Of a stretch of 64,000 nt of DNA, positions 35,043 through 50,437 are shown one piece after another; position 1 is the stretch's first letter, and every line of letters starts with the position of its first letter. The notes under the pieces are model-generated. The model had not been told where the DNA came from. It did not search any database and saw only the letters and a program-made list of their open reading frames with translations. The position numbers were made by a program, and so were the translations under genes. Location: contig CACNWC010000002.1 of assembly GCA_902624075.1 (NCBI GenBank), forward strand, positions 61,088 through 125,087. The letters are read 5' to 3'. This stretch comes from an uncultured Pelagibacteraceae bacterium (GTDB lineage Bacteria; Pseudomonadota; Alphaproteobacteria; Pelagibacterales; Pelagibacteraceae).

Positions 35043-36944
35043 ATGTCTAGCAAGTTTAATGAAATTTATCAAAAATCAATAAATAATCCTGAAAAATTTT
35101 GGAAAGACGCATCAGATGATATCTTTTGGTTTAAAAAACCAACTAAAATTTTGAACAAATCCAATCCACCTTTTTATAAATGGTATGAAGATGGAGTAAC
35201 AAATACATGTTATAATGCGTTAGATATCCACATTGATCAAGGAAAAGGAAAAAAAACTGCTTTAATTTACGACAGTCCTATTACAGGAAATAAAAATAAG
35301 TTTACTTATGAAGAGTTAAAATCAAAAGTATCAAAATTTGCTGGTGCACTTAAAGATCAAGGTGTCAATAAAGGTGACCGAGTAATTATTTACATGCCAA
35401 TGATACCAGAAGCTGTTGTTGCTATGCTAGCATGTGCAAGAATTGGAGCAATACATTCAGTTGTATTCGGTGGATTTGCTTCTAACGAACTTGCAAGTAG
35501 GATTGATGATAGTAAGGCGAAGCTCTTAGTAACTGCTTCATGTGGTTTTGAACCAGGAAGGACTGTGGAATACAAACCGCTAGTAGATGAAGCAATAAAA
35601 CAAGCTCAACATAAGATTAGTAAGATGATTTTGTTCCAAAGAAAAGGTCATGAAGTTAAATTAAATGCGCCAATGGAGATAAGTTGGGATGAAGCTTATA
35701 CCAATGCTAAAGATACTGATTGTGTTGAAATGAATTCTAATGAATTTGCTTACATACTGTATACATCAGGCACTACTGGAACACCAAAAGGTATTGTAAG
35801 AGACATAGGGGGTCACATCGTTGCTTTAAAATGGACAATGAAAAATATTTATAACATTAATGAAGATGATATTTGGTGGTCAGCGAGTGATATAGGATGG
35901 ATTGTTGGACACTCTTACATAGTTTATGCTCCATTATTTAAAGGTTGCACTACTGTATTGTTTGAAGGTAAGCCTGTGGGCACACCAGATGCAGGAGCTT
36001 TTTGGAAGATTATTTCTGACTATAAAGTTAAATCTTTGTTTACTGCACCAACAGCTTTTAGAGCTATTAAAAAAGAGGATCCTGAAGGAAAATTCTTTTC
36101 TAAATATGATTTAAGTAAATTTGAAAGTTTATTTCTCGCAGGAGAACGGGCTGATCCAGACACAATTAAGTGGGCAGAGAATTTATTAAAAGTTCCAGTA
36201 ATTGATCACTGGTGGCAAACAGAGACAAGTTGGGCGATTAGTTCAAACTGTACTGGTATTGAAATGATGAAAACAAAATATGGATCTGCTTGTAAGGCAG
36301 TGCCTGGTTATGATGTAAAAATTATTAAGTCTGATCAAACTTTGGCAAAACCAAATGAAATGGGAGATATAGTTGTTAAACTACCCTTGCCTCCTGGAAC
36401 TTTTCCAACATTATGGAATGCAGATCAAAGATATAAAGAAAATTATATGTCAAATTATGAAGGTTACTACCAAACGTATGATGCAGGTCATATTGATGAA
36501 GATGGATATATCTGGATCATGTCCAGAACTGATGACATTATAAATGTTGCAGGTCATAGATTGTCTACTGGTGCAATAGAAGAAGTATTATCTGAACATC
36601 AATCTGTTGCGGAATGTGCAGTGTTAGGAATTGCTGATAAATTAAAAGGACAATTGCCAATAGGTTTAATTGTTTTAAAAGCTGGAGTTGATAAAGATAA
36701 CGAGACAATCTCTAAAGAATGTGTTCAAATGGTAAGAGATAAAATTGGACCAGTTGCTGCCTTTAAAGTTGCAATAGTTATTAAAAGACTTCCTAAAACA
36801 AGATCAGGAAAAATTTTAAGAGGAACAATAAGAAAAATTGCCGATAATGTTGAATATAAAATGCCCCCTACTATTGATGATCCTGCTATTCTTGAAGAAA
36901 TAAAACAAGACTTAATTGATAATAAGATACTAAATAATGGTTAA
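35043..36944 (+). CDS. prpE: Propionyl-CoA synthetase-like acyl-CoA ligase
   Basis: 633 residues, right for PrpE. Adenylation core YTSGTTGTPKG, then SDIGWIVGHSY, WWQTETSW and GHRLSTGAIE, with the catalytic lysine in KTRSGKILRGT near the end. The TASCGFEPGRTVEYKPL block resembles PrpE more than acetyl-CoA synthetase. It activates propionate (or acetate) to its CoA ester with ATP. It overlaps the SMR gene downstream by 8 bp. Confidence 0.9.
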   Translation: MSSKFNEIYQKSINNPEKFWKDASDDIFWFKKPTKILNKSNPPFYKWYEDGVTNTCYNALDIHIDQGKGKKTALIYDSPITGNKNKFTYEELKSKVSKFAGALKDQGVNKGDRVIIYMPMIPEAVVAMLACARIGAIHSVVFGGFASNELASRIDDSKAKLLVTASCGFEPGRTVEYKPLVDEAIKQAQHKISKMILFQRKGHEVKLNAPMEISWDEAYTNAKDTDCVEMNSNEFAYILYTSGTTGTPKGIVRDIGGHIVALKWTMKNIYNINEDDIWWSASDIGWIVGHSYIVYAPLFKGCTTVLFEGKPVGTPDAGAFWKIISDYKVKSLFTAPTAFRAIKKEDPEGKFFSKYDLSKFESLFLAGERADPDTIKWAENLLKVPVIDHWWQTETSWAISSNCTGIEMMKTKYGSACKAVPGYDVKIIKSDQTLAKPNEMGDIVVKLPLPPGTFPTLWNADQRYKENYMSNYEGYYQTYDAGHIDEDGYIWIMSRTDDIINVAGHRLSTGAIEEVLSEHQSVAECAVLGIADKLKGQLPIGLIVLKAGVDKDNETISKECVQMVRDKIGPVAAFKVAIVIKRLPKTRSGKILRGTIRKIADNVEYKMPPTIDDPAILEEIKQDLIDNKILNNG

Positions 36945-37269
36945 AACATATGCTTTTTTACTTATCGCAATATTTTGCGAAGTAGCTGGAACAATGTTAT
37001 TGCCAGTGTCACAAAATTTTACAAAAATTATTCCAACGGTTTGTCTAGCAATATTCTACCTTGTATCTTTCTATTTAATGACATTTGTCATGGATAAACT
37101 TCCAATAGCAATTGTTTATGCTACATGGAGTGGATTGGGTGTTTTTACAATAGCTATACTTGGTTATTTCTTCTTTAAACAAACTTTAGCTTGGCAAGCA
37201 ATTGCAGGATTATTTTTGATTGTTATCGGAGTAATTCTTGTAAATAGTTTTGCAGGAAAAATTAACTAA
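36937..37269 (+). CDS. Small multidrug resistance (SMR/EmrE-like) transporter
   Basis: 110 residues, four helices. The membrane-embedded glutamate that couples proton and substrate is E15 (IFCEVAGTMLLPVS), and the third helix has IVYATWSGLGVF. It could export quaternary amines or guanidinium-like compounds. It begins inside the prpE end, so both are made from one transcript. Its end overlaps the dihydroorotase-like gene by 8 bp. Confidence 0.9.
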   Translation: MVKTYAFLLIAIFCEVAGTMLLPVSQNFTKIIPTVCLAIFYLVSFYLMTFVMDKLPIAIVYATWSGLGVFTIAILGYFFFKQTLAWQAIAGLFLIVIGVILVNSFAGKIN

Positions 37270-38569
37270 ATTTTAAAGGAGTGCCCTCAGGATCACCTAA
37301 AATTTTACCATGTTTCATTTTTATTTTTCCAGCAATAATAGTTGCAACAGGAGTACCTTTAAACTCAACATCATTAAAGGGCGACCACCCACATTTACTC
37401 TCGATATTCTCATTTTTAATCATAATTTTTTTATTCATATCTATAATCGTGAAATCTGCATCATAACCCTCTTGAATAAATCCTTTATTCTGAATTCCAA
37501 AAATTTTGATCGGATTTTCACACACCAAATTTACCAGTTGTGTGAGTGACAATTTTCCATCATTAACATGATTTAGCATTACTGGCATAAGTGTTTGAAC
37601 ACCTGGCATACCTGATGGAGAGTTTGGATATTCTTTATCTTTATTCACTTTTAAATGTGGGGCATGATCTGATCCAATAGTATCATTTAAATTATTTTTT
37701 ACTGCATACCACAATCTATCGTAATGAGATTTGTCCCTTATGGGAGGATTCATTTGTGCATATGTTCCGAGTTTATCATAACAATCTGGTGCATAAATTG
37801 TTAAATGTTGTGGAGTAATTTCAAAAGTAATATTTCCTTTATGTTGAGATAAAAAATCTATCTCTTGTTTTGTTGTAATATGAAGTACGTGAGCTTTCTT
37901 ATTATGTTTCTCTGCTAGTCTAACAATTCTTCTTGTAGAAGACATTGCACACTCTTCACTTCGCCAAATAGGATGTGAATGTACATCTCCATTTTTAATT
38001 AATTTTTTATTCTTATTTAATACTTCTTCATCTTCTGAGTGAACTGCAACAACTTTTGAACAATTTTCAAATACCTTGTCTATATCTTTTTCTTCTGCTA
38101 CTAAAAGATTGCCAGTTGAAGAACCAGCAAATAATTTTATGCCACAGCAGCCTTCTAAATCTTTTAATTCAGCTAACTGACTTACGTTATCTGCAGTTGC
38201 ACCAAAATAAAATGCGTAATTGCAGTACATTCTATTTTTTGCAAGATCTAATTTTCTTTGAAACTCTTTTATGTTTGCAGTTGGTGGATTAGTATTTGGC
38301 ATTTCAAACACTGCCGTAATTCCTCCAGCTACCGCAGCTCTACTTCCAGAATGCAGATCTTCTGTATCTGTTGAGCCTGGCTCTCTAAAATGAGTTTGAG
38401 TATCTATACATCCTGGCAAAATAATAAGATTTTTTGCATCATAAACCTCCTTAGTCTCATCAGATATCTTACCAATCTTTGATATCTTGCCATCTTTAAC
38501 TGCTACATCTTTATTCTCTAACTTTCCGTTAATATAACATTGTCCATTTTTGATTATTAGATCTAACAT
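37262..38569 (-). CDS. pyrC: Dihydroorotase-like amidohydrolase (class I)
   Basis: 435 residues. The metal-carrying barrel has GCIDTQTHFREPG (Q58, H60), the carbamylated lysine in IKLFAGSSTG, VAVHSEDEE, AHVLHITT and TIGSDHAPH with the last aspartate. The first metal histidine of the usual DxHxH is Q58, so the site is altered at one ligand; such a Q occurs in some dihydroorotases. It would make dihydroorotate for pyrimidines. Allantoinase is the main alternative. Confidence 0.8.
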   Translation of the reverse strand: MLDLIIKNGQCYINGKLENKDVAVKDGKISKIGKISDETKEVYDAKNLIILPGCIDTQTHFREPGSTDTEDLHSGSRAAVAGGITAVFEMPNTNPPTANIKEFQRKLDLAKNRMYCNYAFYFGATADNVSQLAELKDLEGCCGIKLFAGSSTGNLLVAEEKDIDKVFENCSKVVAVHSEDEEVLNKNKKLIKNGDVHSHPIWRSEECAMSSTRRIVRLAEKHNKKAHVLHITTKQEIDFLSQHKGNITFEITPQHLTIYAPDCYDKLGTYAQMNPPIRDKSHYDRLWYAVKNNLNDTIGSDHAPHLKVNKDKEYPNSPSGMPGVQTLMPVMLNHVNDGKLSLTQLVNLVCENPIKIFGIQNKGFIQEGYDADFTIIDMNKKIMIKNENIESKCGWSPFNDVEFKGTPVATIIAGKIKMKHGKILGDPEGTPLKFS

Positions 38570-38612
38570 TTTCGAGAAAAGTTATTATATTAAAATTAAG
38601 TGTCAATCAAAT

Positions 38613-39500
38613 ATGAATAATAGTGTTTTTATATTAGAAGACAGAGCCATACTTTATATCAATGGTCTGGATGCAAAAGATTTTCTTCAAAATCTTATTA
38701 GCAATGACATAAATAAGGTATCTGATAATTCTAGTTGTTTTGCCTCTTTATTAACGCCACAAGGAAAGTTTTTATATGAATTTATAATTGTTAAACATAA
38801 GTCAGGTTATTTTATTGATTGTGAAAAATCTCAATCTGATGAGATATATAAACAATTAAATTTATACAAAATAAGATCAAAAGTAGAAATTCTCAATTTA
38901 AGTAATGAATTTGTTGTTGCTAGTTTTGGATACGAAAAATATTTATCTATTGATGGTTCAAAGGATATTTTAGGTTTTACTTTCAAATATAGAGAGGATC
39001 CAATTTTATTAGACCCAAGAAATAAAAATTTAGGTGCTAGATTGATTATTAATTTAGAAAAACTTTATTTATCATTAAAAAAACTCAATTTAAAAGATGA
39101 TAAAATTGAAAATTATTATAATCAAAGTCACAAGCTTGGAATTGTTCCTAAAGACCTTAATAAATTAAAAAATAAACTATTTGGAATTGAGTGTAATTAC
39201 GAGGAGCTAAATGGAATTGATTTTAAAAAAGGTTGTTATGTCGGTCAAGAAAATACTGCTAGAATTAAATTAAAAAATAAACTCTCAAAAAGACTTTTGC
39301 CAATCGAAATTATAAAAGGTCAATTATCTGAAGACGAAAAAATTTATAATAATGATATAGAAATAGGAAAAGTCCTAATTGATAAAAATTATCCTTTTGC
39401 TTTAATCAAATTTTTAGATAAGAATTTTGATAAAAATATAGTTTACAAATTAAGTGGCTCGACTTTTAAAATTATTATTCCATCTTGGCTTAAAATTTAA
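38613..39500 (+). CDS. ygfZ: Folate-binding protein YgfZ
   Basis: 295 residues from the ATG at 38613 (the frame is open upstream, but that part overlaps the pyrC start). The YgfZ signature K-G-C-Y-x-G-Q-E is complete in FKKGCYVGQEN, with NGLDAKDFLQNLISND at the N-terminus. It is a GcvT relative that helps Fe-S cluster assembly using folate. Its start is 43 bp from the divergent pyrC, and its stop shares TTAA with the MazG-like gene. Confidence 0.93.
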   Translation: MNNSVFILEDRAILYINGLDAKDFLQNLISNDINKVSDNSSCFASLLTPQGKFLYEFIIVKHKSGYFIDCEKSQSDEIYKQLNLYKIRSKVEILNLSNEFVVASFGYEKYLSIDGSKDILGFTFKYREDPILLDPRNKNLGARLIINLEKLYLSLKKLNLKDDKIENYYNQSHKLGIVPKDLNKLKNKLFGIECNYEELNGIDFKKGCYVGQENTARIKLKNKLSKRLLPIEIIKGQLSEDEKIYNNDIEIGKVLIDKNYPFALIKFLDKNFDKNIVYKLSGSTFKIIIPSWLKI

Positions 39501-39868
39501 GATAAAAACTTTGATAAATCTGGTTTAAAATAATTGGGTCCCTTCATCACTTTGCCCGACTCATTATAAATTGGTTTTCCATTATTATCTAATTTACTCA
39601 TATTTGAATTTTGCACTTCTTCAAAACATCTGTCTAAATTAATTCCAAATGCATGTCCAGCCCCATAAGTTACATAAAGAATATCAGTTAATGCATCGGC
39701 AACCTCTAATAAATCTTTATTAGTTATAGCCTCAGTTAGTTCGTCAAGCTCCTCTCTAATCAAATCTAATCTTAATTTGTTGATTTTTTCAGTGCTTAAT
39801 GAAGGTTTAGTTTTAACCTCTTGGCCAAAAGTTTTCATGAAAGTTCCAACTTTATTAAAATTTGTCAT
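39497..39868 (-). CDS. MazG-like nucleotide pyrophosphohydrolase
   Basis: 123 residues. All-alpha NTP pyrophosphatase fold with the metal motif EELDELTEAI and, one helix on, EVADALTDILYVTYG, as in the phosphoribosyl-ATP pyrophosphatase / MazG superfamily. It may clean the nucleotide pool or work on a modified NTP. A good Shine-Dalgarno (AGGAG) precedes the ATG. It is 66 bp from the divergent fumC. Confidence 0.85.
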   Translation of the reverse strand: MTNFNKVGTFMKTFGQEVKTKPSLSTEKINKLRLDLIREELDELTEAITNKDLLEVADALTDILYVTYGAGHAFGINLDRCFEEVQNSNMSKLDNNGKPIYNESGKVMKGPNYFKPDLSKFLS

Positions 39869-39934
39869 TTTGCTCCTGTAAGTTTAGATAAAATTAATAT
39901 ATACCTTTAATGTATACTTTAAAAAACAATATTC

Positions 39935-41323
39935 ATGAAATTAAGAAAAGAATTTGATAGCATTGGAAAAATCAGTGTACCAGATGATAAATATTGGGGA
40001 GCTTCAACACAAAGATCTAAAAAATATTTTGATATTGGTGAATTTTTAGTCAGACCAATTTTAATAGAGTCTATTGCAATGATAAAGAAAGCAGCTGCAA
40101 TAGTTCATGGAAGAGAAAAACAAATTTCACCAAATATTTCAAAAGCTATAATCAAAGCTTCAAATGAAGTAATATCTGGAAAATTAAATGAACATTTTCC
40201 TTTAAAAGTTTGGCAGACTGGATCCGGTACTCAAACTAATATGAATGTAAATGAAGTAATAGCAAATAGAGCAATTGAAATTTTAGGTGGAAAAAAAGGT
40301 TCAAAAAAACCTGTTCATCCAAATGACCATGTAAATAAATCTCAGTCAACTAACGATGTTTTTCCCACAGCAATGCATATTGCTATCGCAATTGAAACTA
40401 AAAATAAACTTTTACCTTCTATTGAATTGTTAAATAAAGAATTAAAAAAAAAAGTTTCAAAATTTAAGGATATAGTCAAAGTTGGTAGAACCCATTTACA
40501 AGATGCTACACCATTGTCGCTTGGACAAGAATTTTCGGGTTATCAATCACAATTAGAAAATTGTATTTATAGAGTCAAAAATGCATTAAATGAAATATAT
40601 CAATTAGCCCAAGGTGGAACTGCTGTTGGTACAGGTATTAACAGTAAAAAAGGATTTGATAAAAAAATTATAAATGAGATAAAAAAAATAACTAAACTCC
40701 CTTTTAAACCAGCAAAAAATAAGTTTGCAGCATTAGCTGCTCATGATGAAATAGTAAATTTTTCAGGAACATTGAATACTACTGCTGTTTGTTTGATGAA
40801 AATTGCTAATGACATTAGATTTTTAGGCTCGGGCCCAAGAGCAGGATATGGAGAACTTATCTTGCCCGCTAATGAACCAGGTTCTTCAATTATGCCTGGC
40901 AAGGTTAATCCCACTCAATCTGAAGCTGTTACTATGGTATGCGTTAAAGTTATAGGAAATCATAATGGAATAACCATGGCAGGATCTCATGGACATTTTG
41001 AGCTAAATGTTTTCAAACCACTCATTGCTCACAATATTTTGCAGTCTATAGATCTATTAGCTGATAGTTCTAAAAATTTTGCATTATTCTGTGTCAAAGG
41101 AATAAAAGCAGATAAAGATAAAATTAAACATTATTTGGATAATTCTTTAATGTTAGTCACGGCCTTGGCTCCTAAAATTGGCTACGATAACGCTGCAAGA
41201 ATTGCTAAAGCCGCTCTTAAAAATAAAACTACACTAAAAACTGAAGCTTTAAAATCAGGATTAATTAATGAAAAAGATTATAATAAAATTGTTGATCCCA
41301 AAAAAATGATTTACCCTGCATAA
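39935..41323 (+). CDS. fumC: Fumarate hydratase, class II
   Basis: 462 residues. Motifs: [15 protein letters not shown] (the family signature), [20 protein letters not shown] and [21 protein letters not shown]. It hydrates fumarate to malate in the TCA cycle without an Fe-S cluster, sensible for an aerobic, iron-poor ocean cell. A TATACT element at 39913-39918 may be the -10. Its end overlaps the AsmA-like gene by 13 bp. Confidence 0.97.
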   Translation: MKLRKEFDSIGKISVPDDKYWGASTQRSKKYFDIGEFLVRPILIESIAMIKKAAAIVHGREKQISPNISKAIIKASNEVISGKLNEHFPLKVWQTGSGTQTNMNVNEVIANRAIEILGGKKGSKKPVHPNDHVNKSQSTNDVFPTAMHIAIAIETKNKLLPSIELLNKELKKKVSKFKDIVKVGRTHLQDATPLSLGQEFSGYQSQLENCIYRVKNALNEIYQLAQGGTAVGTGINSKKGFDKKIINEIKKITKLPFKPAKNKFAALAAHDEIVNFSGTLNTTAVCLMKIANDIRFLGSGPRAGYGELILPANEPGSSIMPGKVNPTQSEAVTMVCVKVIGNHNGITMAGSHGHFELNVFKPLIAHNILQSIDLLADSSKNFALFCVKGIKADKDKIKHYLDNSLMLVTALAPKIGYDNAARIAKAALKNKTTLKTEALKSGLINEKDYNKIVDPKKMIYPA

Positions 41324-42801
41324 GCTTTGAAAAAATCATTCACAAAATTTTTAAAAGTAATTTTATTAAATATTCTCTTTTCTTGTAAATTAAAATTATT
41401 TATAAAATCATCAAGTTTCTCATCAGAGTTATTGTCAATTTTTACATTATCAAAACTTATTTGTTTAGAATTGAAGTTATAATTAAAATCAATTTGAAAC
41501 TGTTTAATTTCTTTTCTAAAATCTTTTTTAATTTGAAAAGACCTAAAAAAATCATTTACATCTTTAATATCAATTAAAATTTTTCCTATAAGACGGACTT
41601 CATCTTGATCATTAATAAATAAACTCTCTACTAAAGTTATTTTTAAATCATCTTTCCACATTATGTTTGTATCTGAAGGACTTATATTTCCATTTTCTAT
41701 TTTTAATTTAAAGAATAATTCATTTAATTCATCTATATTAGTTATATCTGTAACATTTAAATCAACATCTATATTTAAATTGATGTTATTAAATATTTCT
41801 GATTTAATTAAATCTAACAAAATTGACTCCTCCTTAAAAAAATTTTTCGTACTTAATCCAGTGTATTTAAAATTGGCATAAAAATAAAAAGGTTTAAAAT
41901 CTATTTTTCCATTAAATGGATTCTTTTTATCTAAAGATGAAAAATTTAATGAATTTTCTTTAATCAAATAATCTATGGATGTATTTTTATTAACAAATAT
42001 AACATCTAAAATCCCATCAGTTTTTTCATTCTCATAATTAAAATAATTTTCTAAATTTAATCTGATTAATTTGGAATTTAGTTTTGTAAAGAATTGCTTA
42101 TTAAATTTATCATTTTTGACTGTAAGCTTAAATGGGATTTTAAAGATTTCTATTTTTGCTGTTAAAATATTTTCTAAGTTATTTGAGTCATAGTAATATT
42201 TACTATTATAAATTTTATTAAGAAATAAGACTTCATCATTATCATCTTTAAAAAAAATATTACTTTTTTTTATTACTATTTTATTTGCATTTGGCTCAGT
42301 TTTTAAAAGATCTTTAAAAAAATTAATGTCATCCTTATAAAAATTGAAATCAGTATTTTGAAAAATCAAATCTCTAATTTCAACTGTATTAAATGAAAAA
42401 AATTTATCTAAAGAAATAAATATTTTTAATTTTCCGATATCTGCAATATTATTTTTTTCTCTAATAATAAATGAATTTTTTGAAATAAAATGAGGCTTTG
42501 GTAATAAACCATATTTTAAATCCTCATCAAATTTAATATCAATATTATATTTTTTAAAAATTTGATTCTTGATTTCAGCTCTTATTATATTTTTATTATA
42601 CATGGTGGGAATTAAAAAATAGCTTAGAGTTAAAATAAAAACTATAGCTATACCCAAAATAACTCTGTCATTTCTACTTAAGCCTCTTTTTCTGACACTT
42701 GCTACAAAAAAACCAAACCTATTAAAATAACTTTCTATTGAGTCATTTATATATATTATTTGTTTCTTAAGTTTTTTTGTAAATAAATTATCTTTGCTCA
42801 T
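41311..42801 (-). CDS. AsmA-like single-helix envelope protein
   Basis: 496 residues. A cytoplasmic basic N-terminal part (about residues 1-45) is followed by one helix ([19 protein letters not shown]), then a long beta-rich region. [19 protein letters not shown] after the helix resembles the AsmA/YhdP lead-in. These proteins are linked to outer-membrane lipid transport. The similarity is moderate, so an uncharacterised membrane-anchored protein is the safe statement. It is divergent from uvrD by 32 bp. Confidence 0.6.
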   Translation of the reverse strand: MSKDNLFTKKLKKQIIYINDSIESYFNRFGFFVASVRKRGLSRNDRVILGIAIVFILTLSYFLIPTMYNKNIIRAEIKNQIFKKYNIDIKFDEDLKYGLLPKPHFISKNSFIIREKNNIADIGKLKIFISLDKFFSFNTVEIRDLIFQNTDFNFYKDDINFFKDLLKTEPNANKIVIKKSNIFFKDDNDEVLFLNKIYNSKYYYDSNNLENILTAKIEIFKIPFKLTVKNDKFNKQFFTKLNSKLIRLNLENYFNYENEKTDGILDVIFVNKNTSIDYLIKENSLNFSSLDKKNPFNGKIDFKPFYFYANFKYTGLSTKNFFKEESILLDLIKSEIFNNINLNIDVDLNVTDITNIDELNELFFKLKIENGNISPSDTNIMWKDDLKITLVESLFINDQDEVRLIGKILIDIKDVNDFFRSFQIKKDFRKEIKQFQIDFNYNFNSKQISFDNVKIDNNSDEKLDDFINNFNLQEKRIFNKITFKNFVNDFFKAYAG

Positions 42802-42833
42802 AATTTGTGGAAACTTATAATGAAATATTTTAA

Positions 42834-44863
42834 ATGGTAAACTCTGATTATCTAAAAAATTTGAATAAAGCTCAAAAAGAGGCTGTAATATACCTAGACG
42901 GACCCTTGTTAATCGTTGCAGGCGCTGGTTCCGGTAAAACCAAGGTTCTCACATCCAGAATAGCTCACATCATTAAAGAAAAAAAAGCTTTTCCAAATCA
43001 AATTTTAGCTGTGACTTTTACAAATAAAGCTGCGAAAGAAATGCAAACAAGGGTAAGTAAAATTTTAGGTTCTTCTGCAATAGGATTATCGTGGCTGGGA
43101 ACATTTCATTCAATTTGTGCAAAACTTTTAAGAAAACATGCATCAGCCGTAGGTTTAAATTCTAATTTTACAATTATAGATAACGATGATCAAATAAGAT
43201 TAATAAAAAATATCTGTAAAGCTGAAAACATAGATATCAAACAACTGGCCCCAAGGTACGTTCTGGCAATTATAGATAGATGGAAAAATAAAGGATATTA
43301 CCCAAATGAAGTAATAATAAATTATAAAGATATTTATGAAAAAACTATTCTCCCAATATATAAAATTTATCAACAAAAATTAATAGATCTTAATTCATGT
43401 GATTTTGGAGATTTAATTTTACATACAGTAAAAATTTTTGAAAAGAATAAAGATATAAGACAAATTTACTCTAAAAATTTTAAATATGTTTTAGTTGACG
43501 AATATCAAGACACAAATTTTATTCAAAGTAAGTGGTTGAATTTGTTATCAGAAAAAAACAAGAATATTTGTTGTGTAGGAGATGATGATCAATCTATTTA
43601 CAGCTGGAGAGGTGCTGAAATAAAAAATTTCTTAGAGTTTGATCAAGTTTATGAAAATACTAAAGTAATAAGGCTGGAGGAAAATTATAGATCTACTCAA
43701 AATATTTTATCAATTGCATCAAAATTAATCTCTAATAATCAAAATAGGGTCGGTAAAACTTTAAAAACAACTTTAGATGAAGGAGATTTAGTAAAATTAA
43801 ATTGTTATAAGAATGGAAAAGATGAGGCAATTGGTGTTTCTGATGAAATCGAAAAAATTAATAAAAAATTTAATTTAAATAATATTGCGATACTTGTGAG
43901 AGCAATATTTCAAACAAGAGAATTTGAAGAAAGATTTTTAAAAATTGGATTACCTTATAGAATTATTGGAGGAACTAAATTTTATGAGCGAGCTGAAATT
44001 AAAGATTGTATTGCTTATTTAAGACTAATATATCAAGAAAAAGATGATTTATCATTTGAGAGAATTGTAAACAATCCAAAAAGATCTATTGGCGATAGTA
44101 CAATTAAATCCTTACATGAATATTCAAAAAAAAATTCTGTGTGCTTGGAAATTGCATCACGAAAAATGATTGAACAAAATTTAATTAAGCCAAAAACGAA
44201 AATTGGGCTATCTTCTTTTTTGGATTTGATTAGCAAGTGGAGAAATGATCTTAATGTTAAAAACATAGGGCATATAAAACTATTACAAATTGTTCTAGAT
44301 GAATCTGGATACTCTGGAATGCTTAAAAATAAAAAAGATTTAGAAAATGAAAATAGAATTGAAAACATAAAAGAGCTTTTAAGTGCGATGAAAGAATTTG
44401 AAAATTTAGAAAATTTTTTAGAACATGTTTCTTTGGCAACATCTATAGATCAAGATTGGGATGGACAAAAAATAAATATGATGACTATGCATGCGGCTAA
44501 GGGATTAGAATTTGATGTAATATTTTTACCTGGTTGGGAGGAAGGTCTTTTTCCACATCAAAAATCTATTGAAGAAAAGGGTCAAAACGGTTTGGAAGAA
44601 GAAAGAAGATTAGCTTATGTCGGCATAACAAGAGCGAAAAAACTTGTGAATATATCCTTTTCAATGAATAGGTTTTATCAAGGAGATTGGATTGATAGTT
44701 TGGCCTCAAGATTTATTGACGAATTGCCTGAAAAATATTTAGAAAAAAATTCTTTCTTTAATGAAAAAGAAAATATTGAGGACGATTTTGAGTTCAATCA
44801 AGATTTTGATGAAAATGAGGATTATAGAAGCCCAGGTTGGATAAGATACCAAAAGAGAATAAA

Positions 44864-44867
<4 letters not shown>
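42834..44867 (+). CDS. uvrD: UvrD/PcrA-type DNA helicase
   Basis: 677 residues, superfamily 1A. Walker A AGAGSGKTKVL, then AVTFTNKAAKEM, VDEYQDTN (Walker B), GDDDQSIYSWRGA, HAAKGLEFDVIF and AYVGITRAKK. It unwinds DNA in nucleotide excision and mismatch repair. Its stop overlaps the pepP ATG at 44864 (ATGA), so the two are translationally coupled. Confidence 0.95.
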
Positions 44868-49415
<4,548 letters not shown>

Positions 49416-49444
49416 ATTTTCGTATTATTAGTTAAAAAATTATT

Positions 49445-50365
49445 TTATGCTATTGATTTAAGCATATTCTTTTGGATATAAGTATGAGGTAAACTTTTTT
49501 CTTTTATCTCTAAAACTGAGTAATTATCTTTATTATTAAACACTTTCCTTAATAATTGATTTGTTAAATAATGCCCTCCTTGTGAACAAGTTACATTCGC
49601 AAGCATTCTATAACCAGATGTAAATAAATCACCAATGCAATCTAAAATTTTGTGATTTACAAACTCTTTATTATTTCTTAATCCTTCCTTATTCAAAATT
49701 TCATTATTTTTCACAACAATAGCATTTTCTAAACTTCCGCCTTTTGCCAAACCATCTTTTTTAATTTGTTCTATATCTTCGTAAAGGCAGAAAGTTCGAG
49801 AGTCATATATATCTGTCAAATCATCCTCATAAACTTTAATTTTATTTCTTTGATTACCAATTAGCTCATTTTGAAATTTAATTTCAAAATCAATGTTCAA
49901 GTTTAATTTGGCTGGTTCAATAATTATTTTTTTATCGCCCTCTACAAACTCAACCCTTTTTTTTATTTTTATTATTTTAATTGGTGTTTCACTAAAATGT
50001 ATTCCGCTTTGGGTTATCTTTTTTACAAACTCTCTAGCTGAACCATCAAGAATTGGAACTTCTTCACCATCTATTTCAATTACAGCATTATCTATTCCTA
50101 ATCCAAATAAAGCTGCCATTAAATGTTCAATAGTTGATACTTTAACACCAAATTCATTAGAAATTGTTGTGTTTAAAGAAGTGTTGGTAACATTTGCAAA
50201 GTTTGGTTGAACAATGTTATTAGATTTTAAATCAATTCTTTTAAAATAAATACCTGAATTAGGCTCAGAAGGCTTAACACAAATTTTCACAAGTTTACCA
50301 CTATGTAAACCCATGCCCTCAAACTTAATTGAGTTTTTGACTGTTTTTTGATTTAAATAAGACAC
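49445..50365 (-). CDS. lpxC: UDP-3-O-acyl-N-acetylglucosamine deacetylase
   Basis: 306 residues from a GTG at 50365. Zinc-binding motif EHLMAAL near the first domain, the VEFKGMGLHSG-type start (KFEGMGLHSGK), IDGEEVPILDGSA and NHKILDCIGDL. It commits sugar nucleotide to lipid A synthesis, so the cell makes LPS. The gap to the ftsA-like gene is 72 bp and is where ftsZ normally lies. Confidence 0.95.
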   Translation of the reverse strand: MSYLNQKTVKNSIKFEGMGLHSGKLVKICVKPSEPNSGIYFKRIDLKSNNIVQPNFANVTNTSLNTTISNEFGVKVSTIEHLMAALFGLGIDNAVIEIDGEEVPILDGSAREFVKKITQSGIHFSETPIKIIKIKKRVEFVEGDKKIIIEPAKLNLNIDFEIKFQNELIGNQRNKIKVYEDDLTDIYDSRTFCLYEDIEQIKKDGLAKGGSLENAIVVKNNEILNKEGLRNNKEFVNHKILDCIGDLFTSGYRMLANVTCSQGGHYLTNQLLRKVFNNKDNYSVLEIKEKSLPHTYIQKNMLKSIA

Positions 50366-50366
50366 A

Positions 50367-50399
50367 TCTAGATTAATAAAGTGAAAGGTTCTAGATTAA
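50367..50399. repeat. Short direct repeats TCTAGATTAA in the ftsA-lpxC gap
   Basis: The 10-mer TCTAGATTAA occurs at 50367-50376 and again at 50390-50399, start to start 23 bp. The first copy touches the lpxC start codon. It may be a regulator site, or a trace of past deletion between short repeats. Confidence 0.5.
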
Positions 50400-50437
50400 A
50401 AAACAACAAATATTACTATAAAATACAATTTATGCAT

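Noticed and set aside
37281-37549. Two plus-strand ORFs opposite the end of the dihydroorotase-like gene
   Set aside because: They have no start signal or family features and mirror conserved coding sequence.
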